From Astropecten irregularis (Eukaryota; Echinodermata; Asteroidea; Paxillosida; Astropectinidae): a stretch of 64,000 bases of DNA. The translations under genes and the position numbers were made by a program. Each line of letters begins with the position of its first letter. Position 1 is the first letter of the stretch. Under the pieces are notes generated by a model, which saw nothing but the letters and a program-made list of their open reading frames with translations, was not told the DNA's origin and ran no database searches. This document shows, one piece after another, positions 43,056 to 54,355 of this stretch. The stretch covers positions 12,806,798-12,870,797 of the forward strand of contig OZ020260.1 in NCBI GenBank assembly GCA_963971285.1, in the 5' to 3' direction.

Positions 43056-44858
43056 GATCCAGAATACCCTAATGGATGAAAGGAACAACTTTCAAGCCTA
43101 AAAACAGCAATATTGGTGTCTTAGAAGGCTATAGGATTGATTCCAAGACATGTTAAAAAATGGTGAAAATCTACCAAAATGGCAAGGGGTTCCCCTTGCC
43201 GTTTTTGTCAATTTTGGCCAAAAATTGACTTTTTCTCTAATTGATCCAGAATACCCTAATGGATGAAAGGAACAACTTTCCAGCATCAACATATCAGTAT
43301 TGGTGTCTTAGAAGGCTATAGGATTGATTTGAAGACATGTGAAAAAATGGTGAAAATCGACCAAAATGGCAAGGGGTACGTACCCCTTGCCGTTTTTGCA
43401 AATTTTGGCCAAAAATTGACTTTTTCTCTAATTGATCCAGAATACCCTAATGGATGAAAGGAACAACTTTCCAGCGTCAAAACATCAGTATTGTTGTCTT
43501 AGAAGGATATAGGATTGATTTCAAGACATGTGAAAAAATGGTGAAAATCGACCAAAATGGCAAGGGGTACCCCTTGCCGTTTTTGTCAATTTTGGCCAAA
43601 AATTGACTTTTTCTCTAATTGATCCAGAATACCCTAATGGATGAAAGGAACAACTTTCCAGCATCAACATATCAGTATTGGTGTCTTAGAAGGCTATAGG
43701 ATTGATTTGAAGACATGTGAAAAAATGGTGAAAATCGACCAAAATGGCAAGGGGTACGTACCCCTTGCCGTTTTTGTCAATTTTGGCCAAAAATAGACTT
43801 TTTCTCTAATTGATCCAGAATACCCTAATGGATGAAAGGAACAACTTTCCAGCGTCAAAACATCAGTATTGTTGTCTTAGAAGGCTATAAGATTGATTTC
43901 AAGACATGTGAAAAAATGGTGAAAATCGACCAAAATGGCAAGGGGTACCCCTTGCCGTTTTTGTCAATTTTGGCCAAAAATTGACTTTTTCTCTAATTGA
44001 TCCAGAATACCCTAATGGATGAAAGGAACAACTTTTAAGCATCAAAACAGCAATATTGGTGTCTTAGAAGGCAGTGGGGTTGATTTCAAGACATGTCAAA
44101 AATGGTGAAATTTGAACAAAATGGCAAGGGGTACCCCTTGTCGTTTTTGTCATTTTTGGCCCCAAATTGACTTTTTCTCTTATTGATCCAGGGTGCCCTA
44201 ATGGATGAAATGAAAAACTTTTAAGCATAAAAACAGCAATATTGGTGTCTTAGAAGGCGGGGGAATTGATTTCAAGACATGTCAAAAAATGGTGAAATTT
44301 GAACAAAATGGCACGGGGTACCCCTTGTCGTTTTTGTCAATTTTGGCCAAAAATTGTCTTTTTCTCTAACTGATCGAGAGTGCCATATTACGCGAAAGAA
44401 ACAACTTTCAAGTATAAAAACAGCAATATTGGTGTCTTAGAAGGCGGGGGAATTGATTTCAAGACATGTCAAAAAATGGTGAAATTTGAACAAAATGGCA
44501 AGGGGTACCCCTTGTCGTTTTTGTCAATTTTGGCCAAAAATTTTCTTTTTCTCTAACTGATCGAGAGTTTCATATTACGCGAAAGAAACAACTTTCAAGT
44601 ATAAAAACAGCAATATTGGTGTCTTAAGACGCAATGGAATTGATTTCAAGACATGTTAAAAAATGGTGAAATTTGAACAAAATGGCAAGGGGTACCCCTT
44701 GTCGTTTTTGTCAATTTTGGCCAAAAATTGTCTTTTTCTCTAACTGATCGAGAATGCCCTATTACGCGAAAGAAACAACTTTCAAGTATAAAAACAGCAA
44801 TATTGGTGTCTTAGGAGGCAATGGAATTGATTTCAAGACATGTTAAAAAATGGTGAAT
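43056..44858. repeat. Higher-order repeat unit, 1803 bp
   Basis: Same variant order as 41631-43055, with one extra pair of monomers (CATCAACATATCAG type plus GCGTCAAAACATCAG type), exactly 378 bp longer. The next unit starts at 44859 and degrades toward 46.2 kb. Confidence 0.82.
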
Positions 44859-46230
44859 GATCCAGAATACCCTAATGGATGAAAGGAACAACTTTCAAGC
44901 CTAAAAACAGCAATATTGGTGTCTTAGAAGGCTATAGGATTGATTTCAAGACATGTTAAAAAATGGTGAAAATCGACCAAAATGGCAAGGGGTACCCCTT
45001 GCCGTTTTTGTCAATTTTGGCCAAAAATTGACTTTTTCTCTAATTGATCCAGAATACCCTAATGGATGAAAGGAACAACTTTCCAGCATCAACATATCAG
45101 TATTGGTGTCTTAGAAGGCTATAGGATTGATTTCAAGACATGTGAAAAAATGGTGAAAATCGACCAAAATGGCAAGGGGTACGTACCCCTTGCCGTTTTT
45201 GCCAATTTTGGCCAAAAATTGACTTTTTCTCTAATTGATCCAGAATACCCTAATGGATGAAAGGAACAACTTTCCAGCGTCAAAACATCAGTATTGTTGT
45301 CTTAGAAGGATATAGGATTGATTTCAAGACATGTGAAAAAATGGTGAAAATCGACCAAAATGGCAAGGGGTACCCCTTGCCGTTTTTGTCAATTTTGGCC
45401 AAAAATTGACTTTTTCTCTAATTGATCCAGAATACCCTAATGGATGAAAGGAACAACTTTCCAGCATCAACATATCAGTATTGGTGTCTTAGAAGGCTAT
45501 AGGATTGATTTCAAGACATGTGAAAAAATGGTGAAAATCGACCAAAATGGCAAGGCGTACGTACCCCTTGCCGTTTTTGTCAATTTTGGCCAAAAATTGA
45601 CTTTTTCTCTAATTGATCCAGAATACCCTAATGGATGAAAGGAACAACTTTCCAGCATCAACATATCAGTATTGGTGTCTTAGAAGGCTATAGGATTGAT
45701 TTCAAGACATGTGAAAAAATGGTGAAAATCGACCAAAATGGCAAGGGGTACGTACCCCTTGCCGTTTTTGTCAATTTTGGCCAAAAATTTACTTTTTCTC
45801 TAATTGATCAAGAATGCCCTAATGGATGAAAGGAACACTTTTCAGCATCAAAACAGCAACATTAGTGTCTTAAAAGGCTATAGGATTGATTTCAAGACAT
45901 GTAAAAAAAATGGTGACAATCGACCAAAATGGCAAGGGGTACCCCTTGTCGTTTTTGTAAATTTTGGCCAAAAATTGAATTTTTCTCTAATTGATCCAGA
46001 ATGTCCTACTGGATGAAAGAAACAACTTTCCAGCATCAAAACAGCAATATTGGTGTCTTAGAAGGCTATAGGATTGATTTCAAGACATGTGAAAAAATGG
46101 TGAAAATCAACGATAATGTTCAATTTTTGTCAATTTTGGACCAAAAATATTTTTTTCTCTAATTGATCCAGAATGCCCTAATGGATGAAAGGAACAAGTT
46201 TTAAGCATTAAAACAGCAATATTCTCAGAC

Positions 46231-46910
46231 TAGTCAGATTGAAAACACACAAACAAACCGATCAATTCATGATCACATAATGCCACAGCTTGACATTTTT
46301 ATTTCAAGTAACAAATTGCCAGATACCGGAAGTTATGGGCAAGCTGGCAAGATAACATTAACAAGATAAAATATTAGGGCACACAGTTTGTCAGTTAATT
46401 TGTTCCAAAATCCTGTGTTTACAACCTATTATTTCCTGCTCTAGACATTGCTACCTGGGGCATTTTTGTATCAATTAATTAGCATTTTACTGTACACAAG
46501 TTGCACCCACAATTCCTTTTGCAAAGTAAACAACAAACAATTTCACACACCCCTGCAACCATTACTGTCTACAAGTAATGAATATGCATAAAGCAATAAG
46601 GCAAACCCCCAGTCAATTTACACAGTAAATTTCGCATGTGTGTGTATGTACAAAACACTGTTATATTGAGCACATACATGTATGTACATACATCCGCAGT
46701 AAGGGAAAATCTGCGAATTTATCAATTATTGATAAAATGACTTATTTTTTTTCACAAAAAAAACAGCACAAATGGCGTTTGTATCAATTTTGACCCCAAA
46801 ATATGTTTTCAAATGTCTTAGATATCACTTAAACAGGTCGCTAGGAGTATAAAGAACACATTTCTTAACCTAAAAGTAGGCTATTGCTTCCAAAACGGTA
46901 GAAGGCAGCA
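46231..46910. other. AT-rich spacer
   Basis: No exon, satellite or recognisable element is seen. It separates the satellite from the exon-like modules. Confidence 0.5.
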
Positions 46911-46916
46911 TTCAAG

Positions 46917-47044
46917 TTACTCCGATGAGCAAGGAACAGAAGACACACGTTGCAGATGTTGGTGTTCCTCCAAATGTCGTCTAAAGTCTTGATAAAGCTG
47001 ACTGTCAGCAACTTGGCCCTTTTCCCCGGGAATCACAACCACAA
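46917..47044 (-). pseudogene. Candidate minus-strand terminal exon
   Basis: On the minus strand an acceptor TTTTCCTGCATCCCAG precedes an open frame, VVVIPGEKGQVADSQLYQDF and RRHLEEHQHLQRVSSVPCSS, ending in TAA at 46917-46919. The frame enters with two bases, which fits an upstream phase-1 exon. No family is recognised and no complete upstream gene could be assembled. Confidence 0.3.
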
Positions 47045-47608
47045 CTGGGATGCAGGAAAATATAGTAGGGTAAAGGAGGAGAGAGAAATTATGAAAAAGA
47101 ATACATGTTGTACTAATGCTCATGCCATCCCTTACAGCAAATCAAAATGTGGTGCTGGTCAAATTTCAGTTTCCGATGGAAAGTGGTAGTTTTTTTTTCA
47201 GGTCAATTGAAGAGTGGGTATACAAAGATTGCATCCTAATTTGAAAAGTTGAGTCGATTTTCGACGGTACGGTGCATTTCCAGTAGTTAATAGCTGATGA
47301 AGGCCATCAGTCCTCTGTATTGTCTGGCCTTTGTATATATTTTTTTTCCAAGAAGGGTCCAGAGCAATTATCATGAGATATCATCTAGGAATTTATTAAT
47401 AATTCATGATACAATTTGACAAGTTTACAGAAGCTCCCTTGATTGACAACTCAGCAAGTGAAGGTCTTTGAATGATTTTGACTATTAAGTAACAAGGTTG
47501 TAAGAAGTGGAATAGTTTTGAAATAGACACTTGCAACCTTTCTAGGAAAGTAAAACCAAGGAGGTATCCTGCTGGAGTTCCAACAAACATTGCAGTAGGC
47601 TTAATTAC

Positions 47609-47799
47609 CTTCTTTGTGAAGATTCTCAAGCAATTCTCTAAGACTCCCGACTGCAACCACGACGGCATAGGGGATTCCGTTTGAGCCTCAGGCAGTGATC
47701 TAGTCCACGAGGTTATCTTGATAGTCCATCTTGAGCCGTGGTCTACGACTACGAGAAGACTGGGTGTGAGCTCTCCTCTGCCCCGTGGGTCTTTGATGG
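47609..47799 (-). pseudogene. Candidate minus-strand internal exon
   Basis: On the minus strand a strong acceptor (CTAAT-type branch, then TCTCTCCCTCCGCTACAG) precedes 63 open codons, including LTPSLLVVVDHGSRWTIKIT and WLQSGVLENCLRIFTKK, and then donor GTAATT. Its exit phase does not match the candidate at 46917-47044, so the gene structure is unproven. Confidence 0.3.
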
Positions 47800-47865
47800 C
47801 TGTAGCGGAGGGAGAGATCTTGCACAATTAGTTACAGATTTACTAAGTTACTCTGAGCAGATTTT

Positions 47866-47925
47866 GAGAAAGATCCTGCTAGGATCCAAACGTCAGGCTT
47901 TCCTGACTCCAAGCATTTTTAGTTC
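47866..47925. repeat. M6 fragment
   Basis: AAAGATCCTGCTAGGATCCA and GACTCCAAGCATTTTTAG, matching the hairpin family elsewhere. Confidence 0.5.
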
Positions 47926-48429
47926 CTATCATCCTTAACCCATCACCATTTGTAGAATTCAAATATCCGGTGTTCAATAAAGTATAATTGAAGGTACTTT
48001 CTGAGGACCGGATCATACTCCAAGCGAAATATTTTGCCAAACAAAAGAAGGAGTCTGGGACGAATTGGCAATATAAGCAAATTACAAGTCGACAAAGGTT
48101 GAACCAGTCAGTGAAATGTTTAGAACTTCTTGATAAATGTCGCTTGGCAGGCAGCAAGAACGCTGCAGAATGTTTCTAGGTGCGTTTATATCTTGGTAGG
48201 CCTGAACCGAGGTGGCAAAGTTTTTATAGCTGCAGGATATAGCTCAGAAGTTTAATAAAAAGCTTGCTTTCTCATCAGTCAAGCAAAACTCACCAATCAG
48301 TCTGTATCCCGATTAGATAGCCACCTTTATCGAGTTTATCACATCAGGAAAGTTCATAGCTCCACCTGAAGATGAGACATAAAGACGAACATAAATAATA
48401 AGTACAAGGTTTGCCGTGGCAAACAACAT

Positions 48430-48700
48430 TTGTTCGATCAGTCGAACATTAGCAGGTCCACAACTCTAATTGCTGAATCTGTTGAGAGAAGAACATGTAA
48501 GTGAAGAAAGCATGTCTTACGTATGTCTGATGATGAGAAGTCATCAGAAATTTCAAGATCCTCAGCTCGCCAGCCACAGTGAAGACGTCATTAGTTGTCA
48601 ACCTGTATCCAGACTGGTGAGTCATCGTCAAGATTTAAACCGTCTCATATCAGGCGAGGGTGGTCTGAGCTCCCCTGCAGATCAAGGACAGAGACAAAAG
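48430..48700 (-). pseudogene. Exon-like module related to the 52.4-kb module
   Basis: On the minus strand DVFTVAGELRILKFLMTS aligns with QVFIAAVDELRNLELKGLI at 52.4 kb and ends at a GTAAGA-type donor (TAC/GTAAGA). The pattern of spaced leucines loosely resembles a leucine-rich repeat. It may be a decayed exon. Confidence 0.25.
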
Positions 48701-49189
48701 AAAGATAGGACAAAACAAAATCATTGTGAGTCTACGAAAAGATCAAAGACCAAAAATTTCAAATTCAAACTGTTCAAATGTCTGTCTTTTCCAATTATGC
48801 TGATTATGTTGTCTTCAGAGGGAAAAGACTGACGAGTGGAAATGACTTTGATGCTGTAATAAATACCAGAATTGTCATCACCATCAGCAAGATTGTTTGG
48901 GTATGGACGAGTGAAAAATATTGGTTGAGTCGGCAAACTTTGAAATTATTCTTTAATTGCGTTAAGATCTCTGAAGGAATGCAGTATATAACCTCCACTT
49001 ATAAGATCGGAAGATTGACAACAAAGTTGCCGACATTTTTCAGGATTGCACCCTACATGTTTTAGTTTTCAAACTCTCAAATTAATGAACAAATTTTGAA
49101 CATATGTCAATAATAAAGTGGAGGTTATATAGTACATTCTCTGTGAAAATCACTAACCTTTTATGGTAGAGGTTGAAGTCGGTGTTATG

Positions 49190-49660
49190 CTGTCCAGTTC
49201 AGGAGGTGGACGGCATCTCAGTCGAAGGCTCAACCGCAAGGTCAAGACCTCCATCGTTATCCTGGTAAGGTCAGTTTAAACAGGGCCACCAACGAGAAGG
49301 TCCCAGGAAACCAGCCCCAACAAGCTATCCGGATTGTAGGGTCCATCGCTTGACGAGGTTACGCCCGAAGGCATAGAGCAACGCCGTTGTCCGGTCCGCC
49401 CCCTTTCGGGAGTACCCTACCATCTGTGCTTGCCGCCCTCCGGTGCCCGTTGGCCGTTGGAGGACGTACCAACGTTAGACCCGCTCGTGATAACAAGACC
49501 ACAGCCCTATCCCTGCCGAGGACCATGATTACTTGCATCTTTAAGACAAGTCACTGCCCTGTTGAAACAGCCGTTGGTAAGGCCCACACCCCTTGGCGGT
49601 GTGTCCAGCCCCTTGAACAAAGATCGCATCAATGCCAAGGTGTGATGTGATCTGCCGCAC
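49190..49660. other. GC-rich unidentified segment
   Basis: About 470 bp, clearly richer in G+C than its surroundings, including GGTCCGCCCCCTTTCGGGAG and CCTTGGCGGTGTGTCCAGCC. An 87-codon plus-strand ORF (49387-49650) runs through it. No family is recognised; it could be a transposon fragment or a non-coding exon. Confidence 0.35.
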
Positions 49661-50009
49661 CACCACTAGCCTACTCCTAAGCTAAGATAAACATTTAGCC
49701 TATTCTACCTTTAAAAAAATTATCTTCAAGTTCAATGCTGACTGTTTTCTTGTTGGGACAAAGTTAGATAGTTCTTTTGGTAAAAAAGAGATATGCATTG
49801 TACATTTTCAGCTAAATTTAAAATAAATAGTTCTCTGAATCGTGGAGGGATATAAGTCAACAGCAAACACTCCCCAGGGAGTGGAGATGATCAGCGAGCA
49901 TAGAAATGAGGAAGACGATTGGCCCACCAGTCATCATCCTCAAGAATGAAAGGACCTCAGAGAGGCGACTCACTCATTTGATGATCTTGTGGGGGTAAGG
50001 TAGGTCGAT

Positions 50010-52330
50010 CTTGTACATGTCACCGGGCTCAATTTGAGCGCTCCTGGCTGCAAGAGAACATTGTTAGTCCTACCTTAGTGACATGTATGTCTTGCACCCC
50101 CCATCCATCAACATCCAGCCAGTATCATCCGGTCAAGCACAGGTCTGTTGGGCAACATCCGAGGGTCTTGAAACATGTTCACGGCTCAATTTGAGCGCTC
50201 ATGACTGCAAGAGAAGGGTTAATCGTACCTTAGTGAACATGTGGTCTTGTACCCTCGGCCTCTACGTCATCATGGCCTAGCTCCTTAGCTTGTGCTGCAA
50301 AGATATAAATTGGAGGATAACAATTAGATTCGATTTCAGAAGGAGAAGGCTACAGTGAAAACAAGGTTTATAAAATAACAGGGAATACGGGCGATTCACA
50401 ATAGTGCGCCACCATAAGTTTGCAACATGTAAGCCAATCATAATGTGCAGAATTAATTATGTAGACAAATTGCGCATGTGGAAAGATGCGCAGTTTGTTG
50501 ACAAATTGGCCAACACATTGCAAACTCGATCATAGTGGCGCACTATTGTGTGAAACACACGTCGGTATTGGAGGAGGAAACATAAATAAAACATGACTCA
50601 CCTAAGGCGAAGGAGTGGCCGTCAGGAATTCTCAGTCCCTTCATCTTAGTGACATGCAAGTCTTGCACCCCCCATCCATCAACATCCAGCCAGTATCATC
50701 CGGTCAAGCACAGGTCTGTTGGGCAACATCCGAGGGTCTTGAAACATGTTCACGGCTCAATTTGAGCGCTCATGACTGCAAGAGAAGGGTTAATCGTACC
50801 TTAGTGAACATGTGGTCTTGTACCCTCGGCCTCTATGTCATCATGGCCTAGCTCCTTAGCTTGTGCTGCAAAGATATAAATTGGAGGATAACAATTAGAT
50901 TCGATTTCAGAAGGAGAAGGCTACAGTGAAAACAAGGTTTATAAAATTACAGGGAATACTGGCGATTCACAATAGTGCGCCACCATAAGTTTGCAACATG
51001 TTAGCCAATCATAATGTGCATAATTAATTATGTAGACAAACTGCGCATGTGGAAAGATGCGCAGTTTGTGGACAAATTGGCCAACACATTGCAAACTCGA
51101 TCATGGTGGCGCACTATTGTGTGAAACACACTTATTGGAGGAGGAAACATAAATAAAACATGACTCACCTAAGGCGAAGGAGTGGCCGTCAGGAATTCTC
51201 AGTCCCTTCATTTTAGTGACATGCAAGTCTTGCACCCCCCATCCATCAACATCCAGCCAGTATCATCCGGTCAAGCACAGGTCTGTTGGGCAACATCCGA
51301 GGGTCTTGAAACATGTTCACGGCTCAATTTGAGCGCTCATGACTGCAAGAGAAGGGTTAATCGTACCTTAGTGAACATGTGGTCTTGTACCCTCGGCCTC
51401 TACGTCATCATGGCCTATAGCTCCTAAGCTTGTGCTGAAAAGATATAAATTGAAGGATAAAAAGATTCGATTTTAGAAGGAGAAGGCAAAACAAGGATTG
51501 ATAAAATTACAGGGAATACGGGCGATTCACAATAGTGCGCCACCATGAGTTTGCATCATGTTAGCCAATCACAATGCGCGGAATTAGTTTTGTCGACAAA
51601 CTGCGCATGTGGGAAAAATGCGCAGATTGTTGAAAAATTGGCCAACACATTGCAAACTGGTGGCGCACTATTGTGTGAAACACACGTATTGGAGGAGGAA
51701 ACATAAATAAAACATGACTCACCTAAGGCGAAGGAGTGGCCGTCAGAAATTCTCAGTCCCTTCACCAATTAGTGACATGCAAGTCTTGCACCCTCCATCC
51801 ATCAACATCCAGCCAGTATCATCCGGTCAAGCACTGGTCTGTTGGGCGACATCCGAGGGTCTTGAAACATGTTCACGGCTCAATTTAAGTGCTCATGACT
51901 GCAAGAGAATTAAGGGTTAGTCGTACCTTAGTGAACATGTGGTCTTGTACCCTTGGCCTCTACGTCATCATGGCCTAGCTCCTAAGCTTGTGCTGAAAAG
52001 ATATAAATTGAAGAAAAAAAATTAGATTCGATTTCAGCCTAGGAGAAGGCTACAGTTAAAACAAGGTTGATAAAATGACAGGGAATACGAGCGATTCACA
52101 ATAATACGTGTGTTTCACACAATATCGCGCCACCATGAGTTTGCAATGTGTTGGCCAATTTGTCGACAAACTGTGCATCGTGTTAGCCAATCACAATGCG
52201 CGGAATTAATTAGATCGACAAACTGCGCATGTGGAAAGATGTGCAGTTTGTCGAAAAATTGGCCTACACATTGCAAACTCATGGTTGCGAACTGTGTGAA
52301 ACACACTTATTGGAGGAGGAAACATAAATG
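50010..52330. repeat. Tandem array of a ~0.57-kb unit
   Basis: The GTCTTGCACCC landmark falls at 50089, 50660, 51227 and 51783 (steps 571, 567, 556). Each unit has a hairpin block (ACATGTTCAC ... GTGAACATGT), an exon-like minus-strand edge (GCCTTAG/GTGAGT) and a 170-bp foldback. Conserved plus-strand ORFs starting MQVLHPPSINIQ have no support as genes. Confidence 0.88.
50390..50565. mobile_element. Foldback (MITE-like) segment in the 0.57-kb unit
   Basis: CACAATAGTGCGCCACCATA on the left is mirrored by TAGTGGCGCACTATTGTGTG on the right, with an inner CAAATTGCGCAT / ATGCGCAGTTTG pair. The same foldback recurs near 50960-51130, 51525-51690, 52090-52300, 55130-55290 and 55690-55910. Confidence 0.75.
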
Positions 52331-52830
52331 AAAACATGACTCACCTAAGGCGAAGGAGTGGCCGTCAGAAATTATCAGTCCCTTCAATTCCAAGTTTCTC
52401 AGCTCATCAACTGCAGCAATGAAGACTTGCAACCTAGGTCTTGAGCATGTCCACATCTGAAAGAGACTGGTTAGTCTCTGAACATGCTAGTCTTGTATCC
52501 TGGGCCTCTACGTCAAAATGGCCATGCTCCCTCAGCTCCTGTTCAAAAGAAGATCAAAACTGGATCTTAAGTGATGAGAACGAGGCCGCAAATGCAGAGA
52601 GTATATATACAGAAGGAATTGTTAAGAGAATCGCAGTTTAAAAAAGAAAGCATGCATCACCTACAAATGCCTGGGAAGCAGCCATCAGAGATCCAAAGTT
52701 TTTCGATCGGCTCACCAGCTCCAGTGGAGGCGACTTGAGAGGGGTCTTGAGCATGTTCACGGCTTCAAGTTGGTGAACATGCTAGTCTTGAACTCCTATG
52801 TCCTCAACATGAATTTGGTGTAGCTTTTCG
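52300..52830 (-). pseudogene. Diverged exon-like modules on the minus strand
   Basis: Two related blocks. In one, an acceptor TTTTGAACAG precedes ELREHGHFDVEAQDTRLACS, and a second frame VDELRNLELKGLIISDGHSF ends at GCCTTAG/GTGAGT. In the other, LELVSRSKNFGSLMAASQAF ends at TTTGTAG/GTGATG. Frames are interrupted by stops, so these are decayed exons or non-coding exons. Confidence 0.28.
52751..52782 (+). ncRNA. Short perfect hairpin (covarying family)
   Basis: GCATGTTCAC, a 12-nt loop, GTGAACATGC. The equivalent stem is ACATGTTCAC/GTGAACATGT at 50173-50242 and ACATGTCAC/GTGACATGT near 50021-50088. The paired changes suggest a selected RNA or DNA structure. Whether it is transcribed is unknown. 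Confidence 0.3.
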
Positions 52831-52839
52831 GCAAGTGGC

Positions 52840-53990
52840 TGAAAAAAGGCCTGGGGAGGGAAAAATAAAATGATATAAAACGCACGTCCCATTTGTTTCA
52901 TCATAAGTTATATTTTGCGGCGTTTGTGTACACAAGTCCACAATGGTTAGTGTGGTACCCATCCTCTACAGTAAAGTAACCTAAATACTATTCTTCATCT
53001 GTTGGGTCTGGGTACGACAACATTTGCTGATAGTCAAAAATATCGTTTGGGAAGCTATAAAAGTTGCTTTCCTTTCGTACAACTTTATAACTTCTTTTAA
53101 CGTATATATAACTTCCTATAGTTCCTATGGAAAATTGGCATGGGTTTGAGTATTTTAAGGATATTGTGAAGGGAATTGGCGACACAAAGAATGTAACACA
53201 CCCTAACAGCCAAATCCCTTCTAAAATGGGTGTGTCTCATTTTAAAACAGCATTCAAAATCCCCCAAAGTAGGAAAATCTAACAGAAGAATCTAGGTTTG
53301 TTCTCTTACTAGTACGAGGTGACATTGTAAACTATTACCATAATTTCGGATGCAGAAACTTGAATGACCAGGGACAGACATGGCAGCCAGAGATGCTGCA
53401 CCGTACCGCTATGATATGCATGCATATAGTTCAGTAGGCCCACCGCCCCATCGTCGGCCGAAAACTGGACATTTCCCGTCTTTCCAAATCTTTTTAACCC
53501 CCGAAGAACCATATAAAATCTACTTACCTACACTAGGTAGCATCTGGCTTCATTCCCCGAGGTAAAAGCAGGCTGCAAGGCGATGTAAAAAGGTGAAATT
53601 TGGGTGAATCTTCAACTTTGTGACCGCATACGATGTCACCATGCTGTACGTACAGCACGCATAGACCCACTAACTGCATCATACTCGTTGTACTAGTATA
53701 CTGTACATGGCTTTTGTGTATTACACGCCGCGTGGTCGGTTATTCAAATTTGCCACCATTTTTGGCATTGTGAAACGACGCCATACAATAAACGTTCAGT
53801 ACGCGTGCAATAAAGGACACAACAATGGTCAATCACTAGAAAGAATGTCAAATGACACACCCGCTCGCTATCATAGACTCGCCAAAGGACTAGCAAAGTA
53901 AAACTGCCAACTTTAATTTTCTAATTAGTTCATTCTTTTGTTATTAGGTTAAAAATAGCGATCGCTAGTCAATTTGACTTCACAACTGCG
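52840..53990. other. Unassigned sequence inside duplication copy 1
   Basis: No supported gene. Short ORFs on both strands are duplicated unchanged in copy 2 because the copies are nearly identical, so their conservation is not evidence of function. Confidence 0.5.
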
Positions 53991-54184
53991 TAAATCAGGG
54001 GTCAATATCATATTATAGAGCTACTTAAGCACCAAAATTTGATTAAGCACCTAAAACCTTGGTAATTAAACTCAGTACGCCAGCCAATACTACTTGTGAA
54101 TGTTATACTTAGCAAACAATGGCCGAGTACAAGCAATTCTATTAGATCAAGGAAGACGTTTCACTCTTAAGCAAATTTTGTGCT

Positions 54185-54355
54185 TAAAGGTAGTTTCATA
54201 CTTTGGTAGCATACCGAAACAGAAATCTTCACAGATTTACCCACAAATTACAGGGTGTAAATATGGTGATGGTAGAAACATAGAGATTTTTCTGCCTGAA
54301 ATGCTGTATTAATTCAGAAAAGAGTAAAACCAGTGACCAAAATTATTTTTTGATC
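54185..54355. mobile_element. M4-type fragment fused to satellite
   Basis: AAAGGTAGTTTCATACTTTG begins the fragment. After CCAGTGACCAAAATTATTTT it passes directly into satellite sequence (TTGATCCAGAATACCCTAAT). Confidence 0.6.

Larger units (their letters stand above)
38318..46230. repeat. Palindrome-bearing ~190-bp satellite array
   Basis: Tandem monomers of 187-191 bp with landmarks TTGATCCAGAATACCCTAAT, GGATGAAAGGAACAACTTT and GATTTCAAGACATGT. Each has a palindromic core, GGCAAGGGGTAC joined to its complement, flanked by CAAAAT and GTTTTTGTC so that the arms extend to about 21 bp. The array is most regular from 40.2 to 46.1 kb. Between 38.87 and 40.2 kb lies a diverged subfamily plus a minisatellite. 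Short ORFs starting MKGTTFQHQ that recur per monomer are a by-product. Confidence 0.93.

Noticed and set aside
43263..46016. Repeated ~64-codon ORFs beginning MKGTTFQHQ
   Set aside because: They recur once per satellite monomer, stop and restart at the monomer boundary, and vary with monomer length. A repeat by-product, although the recurrence is striking.
38318..46230. CRISPR array
   Set aside because: Regular spacing, but the unit is about 190 bp throughout with no unique spacers, and the surrounding genes are eukaryotic.
47988..48936. Overlapping short plus-strand ORFs
   Set aside because: They cross one another on both strands without splice support. The minus-strand exon-like reading is the better, though weak, explanation.
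50083..51920. Plus-strand ORFs containing MQVLHPPSINIQPV as a gene family
   Set aside because: Their similarity follows from recent tandem duplication. No splice context or known domain, and frames end differently between copies.
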